DNA of 64,000 nt, from assembly GCA_009760855.2 (NCBI GenBank), contig WPIO01000102.1:1054001-1118000 (forward strand), given 5' to 3'. The DNA comes from Cristatella mucedo (lineage: Eukaryota; Bryozoa; Phylactolaemata; Cristatellidae). Under the pieces are notes generated by a model. The model had not been told where the DNA came from. It saw only the letters and a list, made by a program, of their open reading frames with translations, and did not search any database. Below, one piece after another: positions 36,207 through 47,108 of this stretch. The position numbers and the translations under genes were made by a program. Within the stretch, counting starts at the first letter, position 1. Each line of letters begins with the position of its first letter.

Positions 36207-38963
36207 ATGCTTTTTGACGATAGAAATCCAGAAAAAGGTGTCGTTGGCGTTTCGATAGAAAAAGAAATGCAAAAATCTTACCTTGAATACGCAATGAGCG
36301 TAATTGTATCAAGGGCAATTCCCGATGTGCGCGATGGCTTAAAGCCAGTACAAAGGCGTATTTTATATTCAATGTATGAAAATAGCTTTTTTCATAACCG
36401 TGCGTATAAAAAGTCTGCCAGAGTGGTGGGTGAGGTTATTAGTAAATATCACCCCCATGGAGACGTGGCAATTTATGAGGCATTGGTTGGTTTGGCTCAA
36501 GATTTTAGCACCGGCGAGCCCTTGGTTGATGGACAGGGTAATTTTGGATCTATTGATGACGATCCGCCTGCGGCGATGCGTTATACAGAGGTTCGTTTAA
36601 AGAAACTAGCAGAAACATTATTGGAAGATATTGATAAAAATACAGTAGAATGGCGAGATAATTATGATGGATCAGAGCGTGAGCCTTGCATTTTGCCCGC
36701 AGCCTTTCCCAATATATTGGTTAATGGTAGCGAGGGTATTGCTGTGGGAATGGCAACAAATATTCCGCCGCACAACTTGGGAGAGGTTATTTTAGCTTGT
36801 CAGGCTTATATTAAAAACGGCAGCTTGACTGTGCCGGAGTTATTGCAGATTATGCCTGCTCCAGATTTTCCAACTGGTGCCACCATTATTAATGGCTCTG
36901 GTGCTTCTAGTGCCATGATTAATGGTCGTGGATCGGTAATGATGCGCGGAAAGGCTCATTTTGAAGAGCTAAAAGGCGGTAGAGAGGCTATCATTATTAC
37001 AGAAATACCATATCAGGTAATTAAATCTCGCTTGATTGAAAAAATAGCGGAGCTAGTTAAGGAAAAAAGATTAGAAGGAATATCAAATGTGCGAGACGAA
37101 TCAAGTCGTCAAGGTATGCGTATAGTTGTGGAAATAAAGCGAGATAGTTCTTCAGAGATAGTGTTAAACAATCTATACCAACACACATCATTGCAGTCTT
37201 CTTTTGCAATAAATTGCTTGGTGTTAAATGGAAATATGCCTCAACAGATGGGTGCATTAGATATTATAAAAACCTTTGTTTCTTTTAGAGAAAAAACAAT
37301 CACAGCCAGATTGGTATATCTTTTAGGCAAGGCGCGCGATAGGGCTCATGTTGTGTTGGGCTTGCGGGTTGCTGTTGATTCAATTGACAAAATAATTTCC
37401 ATAATTCGGCAGTCGGCAGATACATCAGAGGCAAGGCAAAAATTATTAGCAGAATATTGGCCTGCCAGTTCGGAAGTTGTGCGACTGATGGATTTGGTTG
37501 AGGATAAAAACAACGAAGTAATAGATGGTAAATTTCGTTTTACAGAAGAGCAGGTGAAGTCCATTTTGGAAATGAGGCTTTCAAAGCTAACTGGCTTAGA
37601 GCGCGAAAAAATTGACGCAGAATTAACAGAATTAGGTAAGGACATAGCCTATCATCTAGATATTCTCTCCAACAGAGAAAAATTAATGGCAATTATGTCG
37701 GAGGAGTTGCAAAAAATATACGATGAATTTGCTGGCCCTCGAAGAACAAATATTGAAAATATCGAAGGGGACGTAACCATGGAGGATCTTATAGAGAAGG
37801 AAGACATGTTGGTTATGGTCACTCGCAATGGATACATTAAACGCAATGCCGTAGATCAATATAATGCTCAACGCAGGGGAGGTAAGGGTAAATTTGGCAT
37901 TCAAACCAACGACGACGACGATGTTGTGGAGGTTTTGGTTAGCAATACTCACTCTCATATATTATTTTTCTCAGATCGCGGAAAGGTTTACAGAGTTAAA
38001 ACCTATACCATTCCTCTGGGTAGCAATCAGGCAAAGGGTAGGGCGATAGTTAATCTAGTGCCAGTGGAGCCCGGAGATCGTATAACTAATTTTTTGGTTT
38101 TGCCGGAAGACAGGGCGGCTTGGGATAAATATCATTTAGTTTTTGCAACAAAAAAAGGCAATGTTCGTCGTAGCGATATTGCTGATTTTGCCAATATAAA
38201 TGCAAACGGCAAAATTGCAATCAGGCTAGATGAAGATGATTTTTTAGTTGGAGTTCGTTTGGCGGAACATAATGCCAATGTTATGCTTGCAACAAAAAAG
38301 GGCATGGTAATCAGATTTGAAATGGAGGATTTGCGTATCATAAAAAGCAGAACTTCCGATGGAGTAAGGGGCATAAACTTAGCAAAAGAAGATTGTGTTA
38401 TTGCTCTTTGTATTTTAGAAAACAATGAAAACAATGTTGAAATTAAAGATCAATACCTTTCCCTCCCATTAGATATTAGAGTTGGCTTTAAAACCTCCAC
38501 TTTGGCGGAAATAGAATCTGGTTTGATGGAGTTGCAAAATGGTGGCGCGGAAATTAAATTAACTCCAGAGCAGGTTGCTTCTCTGTGTTCTCAGGAGCAG
38601 TTTATTTTAACCATAAACGAGAACGGATTTGGAAAAAGAACCTCATCTTACGAGTATAGAATTACTGGAAGGGCTGGAAAGGGAGTGATTAACATGGATG
38701 TTTCTCGTGGCGATATTTTGGCTTCTTTTTTGGCATACGATAATGATGATTTGGTCTTGGTTAGCTCCTCTGGAAAGGTAATTCGCTGCTCTGCTTCAAG
38801 TATTTCTATTATAGGCAGAAATACCAAGGGAGTGAAGGTGTTAACCTTGGAGGATGGTGAAAAAGTTGCCTCTGTTGCCAAGGTTGGTCGTCAGCCAAAA
38901 ATGCCTTTGGAAGAAGGAGAGGAGTCTCAACCTGAGATTGCGGCTCAAGACACATTATTGTAA
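36207..38963 (+). CDS. gyrA: DNA gyrase subunit A
   Basis: Type II topoisomerase subunit that cuts and passes DNA, introducing negative supercoils with GyrB. The catalytic Tyr is in AMRYTEVRL (Tyr126); C-terminal beta-propeller blades follow from about residue 530. An upstream TTG at 36087 is in frame, but the ATG at 36207 gives a family-like N-terminus ([18 protein letters not shown]) and 918 residues. In the quinolone region [10 protein letters not shown], Val87 stands where E. coli has Ser83, and Glu91 where it has Asp87. Residues 760-830 contain a clade-type insertion in the propeller. Confidence 0.96.
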   Translation: MLFDDRNPEKGVVGVSIEKEMQKSYLEYAMSVIVSRAIPDVRDGLKPVQRRILYSMYENSFFHNRAYKKSARVVGEVISKYHPHGDVAIYEALVGLAQDFSTGEPLVDGQGNFGSIDDDPPAAMRYTEVRLKKLAETLLEDIDKNTVEWRDNYDGSEREPCILPAAFPNILVNGSEGIAVGMATNIPPHNLGEVILACQAYIKNGSLTVPELLQIMPAPDFPTGATIINGSGASSAMINGRGSVMMRGKAHFEELKGGREAIIITEIPYQVIKSRLIEKIAELVKEKRLEGISNVRDESSRQGMRIVVEIKRDSSSEIVLNNLYQHTSLQSSFAINCLVLNGNMPQQMGALDIIKTFVSFREKTITARLVYLLGKARDRAHVVLGLRVAVDSIDKIISIIRQSADTSEARQKLLAEYWPASSEVVRLMDLVEDKNNEVIDGKFRFTEEQVKSILEMRLSKLTGLEREKIDAELTELGKDIAYHLDILSNREKLMAIMSEELQKIYDEFAGPRRTNIENIEGDVTMEDLIEKEDMLVMVTRNGYIKRNAVDQYNAQRRGGKGKFGIQTNDDDDVVEVLVSNTHSHILFFSDRGKVYRVKTYTIPLGSNQAKGRAIVNLVPVEPGDRITNFLVLPEDRAAWDKYHLVFATKKGNVRRSDIADFANINANGKIAIRLDEDDFLVGVRLAEHNANVMLATKKGMVIRFEMEDLRIIKSRTSDGVRGINLAKEDCVIALCILENNENNVEIKDQYLSLPLDIRVGFKTSTLAEIESGLMELQNGGAEIKLTPEQVASLCSQEQFILTINENGFGKRTSSYEYRITGRAGKGVINMDVSRGDILASFLAYDNDDLVLVSSSGKVIRCSASSISIIGRNTKGVKVLTLEDGEKVASVAKVGRQPKMPLEEGEESQPEIAAQDTLL

Positions 38964-38978
38964 TATTGTTAAATTGCT

Positions 38979-39311
38979 ATGTACGATAATAATAATATTT
39001 TTGCAAAGATAATCAGAAAAGAAGCTCCAGCAAAAATAGTTTTTGAGAATGATAAAGTTTTAGCTTTTCATACCATAGAGCCAAAAGCCGATGTGCATGT
39101 ATTGATTGTTCCAAAGGGCGAATATGTTGCCTTTCAAGATTTTGTTCGCAATGCGCCATCTGAAGTAATATCTAGTTTTTTTTGCACCATAGATGAGATT
39201 GCAGTTTTGCTTAATATTGCAAAATCTTACAGATTGGTTACCAATCATGGCAAGCAAATGAATCAGGAAGTGCCACATTTTCACATGCATTTAATGCACA
39301 ATTATTCTTGA
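38979..39311 (+). CDS. HIT-family nucleotide hydrolase
   Basis: A 110-residue histidine triad protein (HinT-like) acting on purine nucleoside phosphoramidates (family knowledge). N-terminal IFAKIIRKEAPAKIVFENDKV, then HVLIVPKGEY, and the triad PHFHMHLMH near the C-terminus. Slightly short but complete. It follows gyrA by 15 bp. Confidence 0.9.
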   Translation: MYDNNNIFAKIIRKEAPAKIVFENDKVLAFHTIEPKADVHVLIVPKGEYVAFQDFVRNAPSEVISSFFCTIDEIAVLLNIAKSYRLVTNHGKQMNQEVPHFHMHLMHNYS

Positions 39312-39386
39312 TGCTATCTGTAGATTTTTTGTTGCAAATAAGCAACGTTGTTTTGATATGGTTGTAAAATATTAAAGCCTCTGATT

Positions 39387-40658
39387 ATGTCCAATAGCGG
39401 AAAATTATATAATAGTCCTTTTAAAAATAAGGTTGTAAATTGGATAGATTCAAGATTGCCGATATTGAGTTTTGCTCGTGAACATCTTGGTCGCTTTCAA
39501 ACACCAAAAAACCTTAATTATGCTTGGAATTTTGGATCTTTGGCAGCTTTAGCTTTGGCAATTCAAATCATCACGGGAATTTTTTTGGCCATGCACTATA
39601 CTCCCCATGCAACAATGGCATTTAATTCTGTTGAGCACATAATGCGTGATGTTAATTATGGCTGGTTGCTGCGCTATATGCATGCAGTTGGAGCCTCAAT
39701 GTTCATGGCAGTTGTTTATGTTCATATTGCTCGTGGATTGTATTATGGGTCATATAAATCGCCGCGAGAGATTTTATGGATGCTTGGTGTTGTGATATTT
39801 TTAATAATGGTTATTACTGCCTTTATGGGATATATTTTGCCTTGGGGTCAGATGAGTTTTTGGGGCGCTACCGTTATTACTAATATGTTTTCCGCCGTGC
39901 CATTGGTTGGTGACTATATTACAACTTTTTTATGGGGAGGATATTCTGTTGACAACCCGACATTGAATCGTTTTTTTGCCTTGCATTATCTTATGCCTTT
40001 TATTTTGTGTGTAATTGTGTTTTTGCATATTGTTGCGTTGCATGTTCCTGGCAATAACAATCCAGCTGGCGTAGAGGTGCAAACTGCAAAAGATACAGTG
40101 CCATTTCATCCATACTATACTGTGAAGGATATGTTTGGTTTTTCTGCTTTTTTAATAATTTATTGTTATTTTATCTTTTTTGAGCCCAATGCTTTGGGGC
40201 ATCCAGATAACTACATTCCAGCAAATCCTCTCAGCACTCCGCCACATATTGTTCCTGAATGGTATTTTTTAATTTTTTATTCCATATTGCGAGCTGTTCC
40301 CAGTAAGCTGGGTGGCGTTATTGCAATGATTTCCGCTATAGCAATTTTATTTTTTCTACCTTATCTAGATAAGCATCCAGTAAAAAGCGGCAAATATCGT
40401 CCGGTGTTCAAAAAAATATATTGGTTATTTATATTGGATTGTTTCTTTTTGGTTTGGCTTGGTGGCAAGCCAGCAGAGGGTCTTTATGTTTGGCTTGCAA
40501 GGTTAGGTTTATTTATTTATTTTGGATATTTTCTGCTCGTATTGCCATTGCTTTCAAAAAAAGAAAAGGCTTTGCCCTTGCCAGACTCTATCGATGCACA
40601 CTATACTGCCGCTAAAAGTCGTAGATTGTTAAAAAAATCTTTGTCCAAAAATGTCTAA
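39387..40658 (+). CDS. petB: cytochrome b of the bc1 complex
   Basis: Quinol oxidation and proton translocation in the inner membrane. Two pairs of haem-ligating His are visible ([19 protein letters not shown] and the HYLMP...FLHIVALH segment), along with the quinol-site PEWY in [11 protein letters not shown] and the [14 protein letters not shown] helix. 423 residues with about eight helices. The Rieske and cytochrome c1 genes, often adjacent, are not here. The last codons overlap the start of dnaQ by 8 bp. Confidence 0.95.
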   Translation: MSNSGKLYNSPFKNKVVNWIDSRLPILSFAREHLGRFQTPKNLNYAWNFGSLAALALAIQIITGIFLAMHYTPHATMAFNSVEHIMRDVNYGWLLRYMHAVGASMFMAVVYVHIARGLYYGSYKSPREILWMLGVVIFLIMVITAFMGYILPWGQMSFWGATVITNMFSAVPLVGDYITTFLWGGYSVDNPTLNRFFALHYLMPFILCVIVFLHIVALHVPGNNNPAGVEVQTAKDTVPFHPYYTVKDMFGFSAFLIIYCYFIFFEPNALGHPDNYIPANPLSTPPHIVPEWYFLIFYSILRAVPSKLGGVIAMISAIAILFFLPYLDKHPVKSGKYRPVFKKIYWLFILDCFFLVWLGGKPAEGLYVWLARLGLFIYFGYFLLVLPLLSKKEKALPLPDSIDAHYTAAKSRRLLKKSLSKNV

Positions 40659-41379
40659 TTCAACATCGGTTCGTTACGTATTTCTAGATACAGAAACCAC
40701 AGGACTTAAAGTTGCCGAAGGTCATAGAATTTTTGACTTGGCATGCATAGAGGTTGTGGGAGATGATTCTGGCAGAAATAAAACTGGCAGATTTTTTCAG
40801 GCTTACGCTAATCCTCAAGTACCACTTTCAAAAGATTCTGCCAGTATTTGTAACATTGAAGATGCTTTTTTGCAAGACAAACCTGCCTTTTCTGAGATTG
40901 TGGATGGATTTTTGCAGTTTATCAATTACGATTCTAGCGGCAATAAGTCCCCAGCAGTATTGGTGGCTCACAATAAGAACTTTGATCTGAGTTTTTTAAA
41001 CAACGAATTAAAGTTGTTAAATTTACCAGATTTAAAAGATTTTTTAACTGTAGATACGGTTAAAATTGCTAAGAAAAAGTTTCCAGATAAGATGGCAAAT
41101 TTAAATAATCTGTGCAAGATACATGGTTTAGATTTGGCCGATAGAGATGCAAATGGACATGGAGCACTAAGAGATACGGAGCTTTTGGTGGATTTGTTTT
41201 TATTAATGTGTGCTAATGACAGTAACGACTATATATTAAACATAGACAAAGCCGAGCAGATTTTTTTTGGCATCAACAAACGCCCAATTGTTCTGCCAGT
41301 TCGATTTTTTACAATAACTGAAACAGAAATGGAGACACACTCAAGCTTGCTAAGTGCTTTAGGTGCGACTAATTGGTAG
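40651..41379 (+). CDS. dnaQ: DNA polymerase III epsilon subunit (proofreading exonuclease)
   Basis: 3'-5' exonuclease of the DnaQ family. Exo I is FLDTETTGL, exo II lies in [14 protein letters not shown], and exo III in [14 protein letters not shown]. 242 residues, normal for epsilon. It begins inside the end of petB. dnaN follows after a 267-bp gap, a loose replication grouping. Confidence 0.93.
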   Translation: MSNSTSVRYVFLDTETTGLKVAEGHRIFDLACIEVVGDDSGRNKTGRFFQAYANPQVPLSKDSASICNIEDAFLQDKPAFSEIVDGFLQFINYDSSGNKSPAVLVAHNKNFDLSFLNNELKLLNLPDLKDFLTVDTVKIAKKKFPDKMANLNNLCKIHGLDLADRDANGHGALRDTELLVDLFLLMCANDSNDYILNIDKAEQIFFGINKRPIVLPVRFFTITETEMETHSSLLSALGATNW

Positions 41380-41646
41380 CATTTAGGATTGTTATTTATA
41401 CACTCTCGGCTCTTTTGTGTTTAAGACTTTATAACTCCTTCTTTGTTGAAATTTTCAACATAATGATATATGGTAATGTGCGGGGCGGTTGTAGTTTTGC
41501 GTCGAGGTTGGCTAAAAGTAAAAAATTCTTGACAATAAAAGGATCGGTCGCAAGTACGAGTTCGATTTTTTGGCTACATTATGTGTTTTGTTTAAGAAGT
41601 TGTTTTGAGCCTGATAGTTTATTTTTTTTGTTATTTTTAACGAATT

Positions 41647-42780
41647 ATGAAGTTTGCCATTGCGAAGAATATAATACAAAAAGCACTACAAAATGTAAGC
41701 GTTGCGGTTGGTTTTAAATCCACAGTGCAAATTTTGTCATGTGTTAGAGTTGTGGCAAAAGATGGAGTCGTTTCTGTGGTGGGAACAAATCTTGAAACAG
41801 AGGCAAGAGATAGCTTTTCTTGCGAAATAGAACGCGAAGGAACTGTTGCAATCCCAATGAGTACTCTTTTTGAGATAATTAAAAGAATGCCAAATGATGC
41901 AATGCTAAGTGTGGAGGCTGTTTCTTCCGGAACTGCTGGTGCCATAAAGGTGCTGTTAAAAACTCTTACCAGCTCCTTCGAGGTCGTTTCTCTTTCTGGA
42001 GATGACTTTCCTGATGTTTTGGGAGATAATTTCGAGCTATCCATGAATTTGACTTCAAGGTCTGTATTGGATTTAATTAGAAATACCAGCTTTTCAATTT
42101 CCAATAATCCAGATAGATATAATTTAAACGGGTTATTATTGCATACCTCGTCTGATGAGGGTGTGAATTATTTATATGCAGTTTCTACCGATGGTCACAG
42201 GCTTTCTGTTGCTCGTTCTGTTTGCGATGCTGATGTAAGTTTGGTTAATAAGATTGTTCCACGCAAATCGGTTGTGGAAATGGTAAAATTACTTGCAGCA
42301 AACGAGCAATGCATTGTGCGATTCTCTGGTAATAAAGTTAGTATTTTGGTTGGAACGATATCATTTACTTCTAAATTATTAGACAGTGACTTTCCTGACT
42401 ATAAAAGAGTTGTGCCAAAAAATAATGATAAGATTGTGGATGTAAATAAGTCAGCTCTGTTGGGTGCTTTAAACAGAGTTGCAGTAATTCACGAGTTAAG
42501 GGGTACAAAGGGTGTACGTTTGACAATTTCTTCGGAAAACTTAGAGATAGCTGCAGTTAATCCTTCCGGAGACACAGCATCCGAAACTGTGGCCTGCACT
42601 CTTGCTGGTGCCGATAAAATAGAAGTTTCATATAATCCGCAGTTTATAATAGATATATTAAATGCTGTAGAGGGTGATGTTGTTCAGATGGTTTTTATGG
42701 ATTCAATGACTCCAGTTATTTTGAAGTCACCAAAAGATCAAAATGCTTACTATGTTGTTATGCCAATTAAAATAGCTTAG
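41647..42780 (+). CDS. dnaN: DNA polymerase III beta subunit (sliding clamp)
   Basis: Ring-shaped processivity clamp. The three similar domains read through in order, with typical segments ILSCVRVVAKDGVVSVVGTN, LLHTSSDEGVNYLYAVSTDGHRLSVAR and the C-terminal end DSMTPVILKSPKDQNAYYVVMPIKI. 377 residues, normal. dnaA is not in the window. Confidence 0.95.
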   Translation: MKFAIAKNIIQKALQNVSVAVGFKSTVQILSCVRVVAKDGVVSVVGTNLETEARDSFSCEIEREGTVAIPMSTLFEIIKRMPNDAMLSVEAVSSGTAGAIKVLLKTLTSSFEVVSLSGDDFPDVLGDNFELSMNLTSRSVLDLIRNTSFSISNNPDRYNLNGLLLHTSSDEGVNYLYAVSTDGHRLSVARSVCDADVSLVNKIVPRKSVVEMVKLLAANEQCIVRFSGNKVSILVGTISFTSKLLDSDFPDYKRVVPKNNDKIVDVNKSALLGALNRVAVIHELRGTKGVRLTISSENLEIAAVNPSGDTASETVACTLAGADKIEVSYNPQFIIDILNAVEGDVVQMVFMDSMTPVILKSPKDQNAYYVVMPIKIA

Positions 42781-42790
42781 GTTTTTTTTT

Positions 42791-43822
42791 ATGGCGCTTT
42801 ATATTTCTGCATTAAGATTTTTGCGCCGATACAGATGGTTTTTGTTAACATTGGCCTTGCTTGCTGGCTGTGCTTCTGTTTTTTTTCTTTATCAGGGAAG
42901 AAAGGATAAATATATTTATTCTTTGATTGGCTCTACTCTGGAATCTCATGGAGTCTCGTTCGATAAAATTGTGCACGAGAAGGGAAAAATTGTAATCATA
43001 AATGCAAAAACACAGGTTTTAAACAGTATTGACTTTTTTGTGCCAAAGTTGTTGATGGATTTAAAGCGTCTTTCTGATACTTCCATAAAAATAAGTTTTT
43101 TTGTAACAGATCTAATGGTTGGTGGCAGTTCTACCGGAAATGGCAGATTGAAAATTTCCTATAAATCAATGCCAAAAATAGAAGTTGTTGTTTTGGATAA
43201 TGCAATTGATAGTTTAAGTTATATCGATCAAGGTGCAAGTATTGTTACAGAAAAAGACTTAAAACATGTTAGTGATTTGCGTTATTTGCACTTTGATTTT
43301 GTTAAGAAAAAAGAGCAATATGGTTCTACTAAAAAAATATCCATGAAGGCAGAAATTAAGTCTGGATCTGATGTTGTGAATGCAGAAAATACTAATCTTC
43401 TTTCTTTTATTGGTGATGAAAAAATAGATTTCGATTTACATATCGATGCATCAAAGCCGCAGATTCCAATTGTTTTTAGTTCTCATAATTATAATCATAT
43501 ATTTTCCGTTGCCACTGATGGTAAATTGGTTTCTGGTAAATTTGACGCAAATATAAAGATAAAATCTTATCGCGATATGTTAGATTTTATCGCAAATAAT
43601 ATGTTTGCTAAAAATGCAGTTTCTGCCAATAAAAATCAAGTTATTGGAAGTTACAATATGCAAAGATTTTATATGGTTCTTTCTAAAGTTGTGTTGCCAA
43701 AATTAAAACAACATGAGATCCATCGCTCTGCCCCAGAAGATCTTTCAATTGTGATATTTGGAGAAGGAGAAAAAATGACGGCCAACAATATTGCACTGGC
43801 GGAGTTAATGCGTAATTTTTAG
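42791..43822 (+). CDS. membrane-anchored hypothetical protein
   Basis: A 343-residue protein with one N-terminal membrane segment (WFLLTLALLAGCASVFFLY, residues 16-34) and a long mixed alpha/beta region, probably periplasmic. No family recognised with confidence; the layout is like alphaproteobacterial DUF2125 proteins but this is not established. It starts 10 bp after dnaN and ends 36 bp before hemB, within a same-strand run. Confidence 0.65.
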   Translation: MALYISALRFLRRYRWFLLTLALLAGCASVFFLYQGRKDKYIYSLIGSTLESHGVSFDKIVHEKGKIVIINAKTQVLNSIDFFVPKLLMDLKRLSDTSIKISFFVTDLMVGGSSTGNGRLKISYKSMPKIEVVVLDNAIDSLSYIDQGASIVTEKDLKHVSDLRYLHFDFVKKKEQYGSTKKISMKAEIKSGSDVVNAENTNLLSFIGDEKIDFDLHIDASKPQIPIVFSSHNYNHIFSVATDGKLVSGKFDANIKIKSYRDMLDFIANNMFAKNAVSANKNQVIGSYNMQRFYMVLSKVVLPKLKQHEIHRSAPEDLSIVIFGEGEKMTANNIALAELMRNF

Positions 43823-43858
43823 TGTCAATATAGCGCTAAAATTAATTTATGGTTTCAA

Positions 43859-44848
43859 ATGATAAAATCTATTCGTCCAAGAAGATTGCGTCAAAGCTCT
43901 GCTGTTAGAGACCTGTGCGCTGAGAATATTTTAAACACAACAGATCTAATTCAGGCGTTTTTTTTGTGCGATGGGGTTGGCATTAAAATTGAAAGTCCTT
44001 CCATGCCATCTGCCTATACTTTTTCGTTAGATATGGCCTTGCTTTATTTAAATGAATTGATGAATTTGGGTATTTTGGCTGTGGCTATTTTTCCCGTTAT
44101 TGCAAAAGAGCTGAAAAATGAAAATGGCACACACTCTTTGGATGAAACATTGTTTCTTTATCGCGCAATTGAAGAGATAAAAAACAAATTTCCCAAGATG
44201 ATTATTATTGCCGATGTGGCGCTTGACCCCTATACTTCTCATGGTCACGATGGTTTGGTTGATGCCTATGGCAAGGTGATAAATGATGCAACTGTAAACA
44301 TTTTATCTCAACAGGCTTTGCTTTTGGCTAAATCTGGTGCAGATATTATTGCCCCTTCCGACATGATGGATGGGCGAATTGGAGCAATTAGATATTGTTT
44401 GGAAGAATCTGGTTTTGTTGAAACTATTATTATGTCTTATGCGGCAAAATACGCTTCTGGGACTTATGGACCTTTTCGGCAGGCGGTTGGTTCGGATTCT
44501 TGTTTGCGACAAAAAGATAAAAAACACTATCAGATGGATTTTCGTAATAGTAAAGAGGCTTTAACAGAAGTACATTTAGATGTGGAGCAGGGGGCAGATA
44601 TTATCTTAATTAAACCGGCCGTCTTGTATTTAGATATAATTAAATCTGTAACGGATGAGCTGTTGGTGCCAGTTTTTGCCTTTCAAGTTAGTGGAGAATA
44701 TGCTATGATTGCTGCCGCTGCGGAAAGGGGTTTGGTAAATTTGGATGATATGTTGTTGGAAAGCTTGACGGCAATTAAACGTAGCGGAGCAAGAGCCATT
44801 ATAACCTATGCTGCAGCTAGGGTGGCCAAATTATTGTGCAATTTCTAA
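43859..44848 (+). CDS. hemB: delta-aminolevulinic acid dehydratase (porphobilinogen synthase)
   Basis: Condenses two 5-aminolevulinate molecules into porphobilinogen for haem. The two active-site lysines are in YAAKYASGTYGPFR and LIKPA; the metal region DVALDPYTSHGHDG lacks the triple Cys of zinc enzymes, suggesting a Mg-type enzyme (family knowledge). 329 residues, normal. Haem made here would serve the cytochromes encoded nearby. Confidence 0.94.
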   Translation: MIKSIRPRRLRQSSAVRDLCAENILNTTDLIQAFFLCDGVGIKIESPSMPSAYTFSLDMALLYLNELMNLGILAVAIFPVIAKELKNENGTHSLDETLFLYRAIEEIKNKFPKMIIIADVALDPYTSHGHDGLVDAYGKVINDATVNILSQQALLLAKSGADIIAPSDMMDGRIGAIRYCLEESGFVETIIMSYAAKYASGTYGPFRQAVGSDSCLRQKDKKHYQMDFRNSKEALTEVHLDVEQGADIILIKPAVLYLDIIKSVTDELLVPVFAFQVSGEYAMIAAAAERGLVNLDDMLLESLTAIKRSGARAIITYAAARVAKLLCNF

Positions 44849-44914
44849 ATAATTGTTGCTATTTATGGGGGTCTATTTTGGTTAATTTATTGTTAGTAAT
44901 TCCTTACAAATTTT

Positions 44915-45529
44915 ATGTTAAGAGCCCTGTTGATAATTTGCGTGATGATGCTTGATGGCGTTTCTATTTCCAGGGCCGATGATGTAGTGGCGGTTGTGTG
45001 TGGCAACGCAATAACAGCCTACGAAGTAGAGCAAAGGGCAAAAATATTCGCCCTTTTTAGGGGTTATGACATGAAAAATCCAGAGATAATGCAAGAGCTT
45101 AAGGGAGCCATGATAGGAATGTTGATAGATGAAGGAATTAGGATGGATTTTGTGAAAAAATCTCAAGCCACAATTAACGATTCTATTGCAGACAACGTAA
45201 TGATTGATTTTGCAAATCGTCAGGGCTATAAAGATATTGACGGCTTGAAGAAAGCCATGCGTAAATATGGCATCGACTACAGCATGATGAGACAATCTGT
45301 CATTAATGAATTTATGTGGATGGGGATTTTAAGTAATGGAGTTGCGCCGTCAATTAAATTGAATGAAGCGGAAGTGATTAGCCGCGCCAAGGCCAAGGGA
45401 ATCGTGCTGGAAGACCAGGTCGGCATGAATGACTTTAAGAATCAGCTTTTGGAAGAAAAAGTTGGACTGATGGTTAGAAAGCTAATGTCTCAAATGAAAA
45501 GATATTGTTGGATTGAAGTAATTATGTAG
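44915..45529 (+). CDS. SurA-like periplasmic chaperone, N-domain only
   Basis: A signal peptide (LRALLIICVMMLDGVSISRA, cleavage near residue 21) followed by the SurA N-terminal helical domain pattern: VVAVVCGNAITAYEVEQRAK and LIDEGIRMDFVKK. No parvulin isomerase domain is present, so at 204 residues it is much shorter than SurA. It would bind unfolded outer-membrane proteins in the periplasm; this is inference from the domain. It lies between hemB and folC. Confidence 0.65.
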   Translation: MLRALLIICVMMLDGVSISRADDVVAVVCGNAITAYEVEQRAKIFALFRGYDMKNPEIMQELKGAMIGMLIDEGIRMDFVKKSQATINDSIADNVMIDFANRQGYKDIDGLKKAMRKYGIDYSMMRQSVINEFMWMGILSNGVAPSIKLNEAEVISRAKAKGIVLEDQVGMNDFKNQLLEEKVGLMVRKLMSQMKRYCWIEVIM

Positions 45530-45534
45530 TTTTT

Positions 45535-46857
45535 ATGGTTAGTGTTGTGCATTGGCCAGTTGTAAATGGGCTTTTTGATAAAACAAAAAAGGATTTTTCT
45601 TTAAAATTAATTAAAGATCTCTTGGCTTATTTGGGAAATCCTCACTTGGAGCTAAAAAATGTAATTCACGTTGGTGGCACCAATGGTAAGGGCTCTACAA
45701 CTGCCTATATTGCAAATATTTTACGTAAAAGTGGCTACAGTGCAAACCTTTATACCTCTCCGCATATTTATGAATACAACGAAAGAATTAAGCTAAATGG
45801 AAGCAATATTTCCGACGATAAATTGTCGCTTTACATGGAAACAATTCGCTTTTTCTGCGAGAAGCACAGTCTTGCGCCTAGCATGTTTGAGGCCACAACT
45901 GCTGCGGCTTTTTTGGCCTTTAAAGACCATCCTGCCGATGCAAACATTATAGAGGTTGGAATGGGTGGCAGGCTTGACGCCACCAATGTTTTTGATGAAA
46001 ATCCTGCAATTACAGCTATTTTGACTCCAATTCATGTTGATCATGCGGATTTTTTAGGTAAAACGCCCGCTGAAAATGCAATAGAAAAGTCATTCATAAT
46101 TAAACCTAAGTCAAAGATTGTATTATCTTATCAGTCTGCCGATGTAATGCAGATTTTATCTGCACGAATTGCAGAATGTGGGGCACGGTTTTGGAGCTAC
46201 GATTATAACTATACAATGGATTTAATAGAGGAGTTACCTGATTGTTTTGCCGTAACGGTAAATGATTTGCCTCATATTATTAAGAAGCCAAAATTGATTG
46301 GACGGCATCAATATTTTAACGCCGCAACTGCCGCAACTGCTTTGCTTATAAATAGCGATACTTTCCCCAATGTTTCAGAAGAATCTATCGGTGAGGGGCT
46401 AAGCACGGTGGAATGGCCCATGCGGCTGGAAGAGGTTTCTTGCAGGGCTTTGTTGGGTATTTTGCCAGTCGGCAGTAAGATATGGATGGATGGAGCTCAC
46501 AATGCCAGTGGAGCTGCTGTGGTGGCCGATTTTTTAAAAACGCAACCGGAAATTGGCTGGAAAAACTATCTTATTGTGGGTAGAAGTAAATATTCCAATG
46601 GAGAGAGCTTTGTTGTGCAATTTAAAGGAGTGGTAGAGAAAATTTATGCCGTTAGGGTAAGGCTGGAATCTTTACCGCAATCGCCAGAATTGATTATGGA
46701 GGCAAGTAATAAAGTTGGCATAGAATCTACGGTTGCAGAAAGCATAGATGCGGCTTTGACCGAAATATCAAGCAATGAAAAATCTCAAGTTAGGGTTGTA
46801 ATTTGCGGCTCTCTTTATTTAGCACGAGATGTAAAACGTCATTGTTCTGGCTGTTAA
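45535..46857 (+). CDS. folC: folylpolyglutamate synthase / dihydrofolate synthase
   Basis: Mur-ligase-family enzyme that adds glutamates to folates. ATP loop GGTNGKGSTTAYIANIL, YTSPHIYEYNERIKLNG, EVGMGGRLDATN and MDGAHNASGAAVVADF are all typical. 440 residues, normal. It ends the same-strand run from gyrA; the accessory region follows. Confidence 0.93.
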   Translation: MVSVVHWPVVNGLFDKTKKDFSLKLIKDLLAYLGNPHLELKNVIHVGGTNGKGSTTAYIANILRKSGYSANLYTSPHIYEYNERIKLNGSNISDDKLSLYMETIRFFCEKHSLAPSMFEATTAAAFLAFKDHPADANIIEVGMGGRLDATNVFDENPAITAILTPIHVDHADFLGKTPAENAIEKSFIIKPKSKIVLSYQSADVMQILSARIAECGARFWSYDYNYTMDLIEELPDCFAVTVNDLPHIIKKPKLIGRHQYFNAATAATALLINSDTFPNVSEESIGEGLSTVEWPMRLEEVSCRALLGILPVGSKIWMDGAHNASGAAVVADFLKTQPEIGWKNYLIVGRSKYSNGESFVVQFKGVVEKIYAVRVRLESLPQSPELIMEASNKVGIESTVAESIDAALTEISSNEKSQVRVVICGSLYLARDVKRHCSGC

Positions 46858-47023
46858 TATGTATTTTAAGTTGCTAGTTATTTTTTTATATCGCACAAAT
46901 AAACAGCATTACTGTTTGTGGTAGGCATTATTTACGGAATGTAAATATTGTTCTGGATTATGTTTTGCATAAATTAATATTGTTTATAAAGTATATTTTA
47001 ACTGTTATTATTTAATATGGAGG

Positions 47024-47089
47024 GCAAGGAACTTGATTTAGCCTTATCGGCCGCAAGGAACTTGATTTAGCCTTATCGGCCGCAAGGAA
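47024..47089 (+). repeat. 29-bp tandem duplication at the 5' end of the ankyrin gene
   Basis: Two exact copies of a 29-bp unit beginning GCAAGGAACTTGATTTAGCC (47024-47052 and 47053-47081) and the first 8 bases of a third. 29 is not a multiple of three: an ATG at 47017 is in frame with the downstream ankyrin gene only if one unit is removed; as it stands that frame ends at a TAG inside the second unit. Confidence 0.85.
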
Positions 47090-47108
47090 GTTAGAGCCTT
47101 GGCAAGTT

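Noticed and set aside
41373-41717. Open frame between dnaQ and dnaN
   Set aside because: It overlaps the dnaN start in another frame and has no coding character.
47024-47089. CRISPR-like repeat
   Set aside because: Only two adjacent units without spacers; it is a simple tandem duplication.
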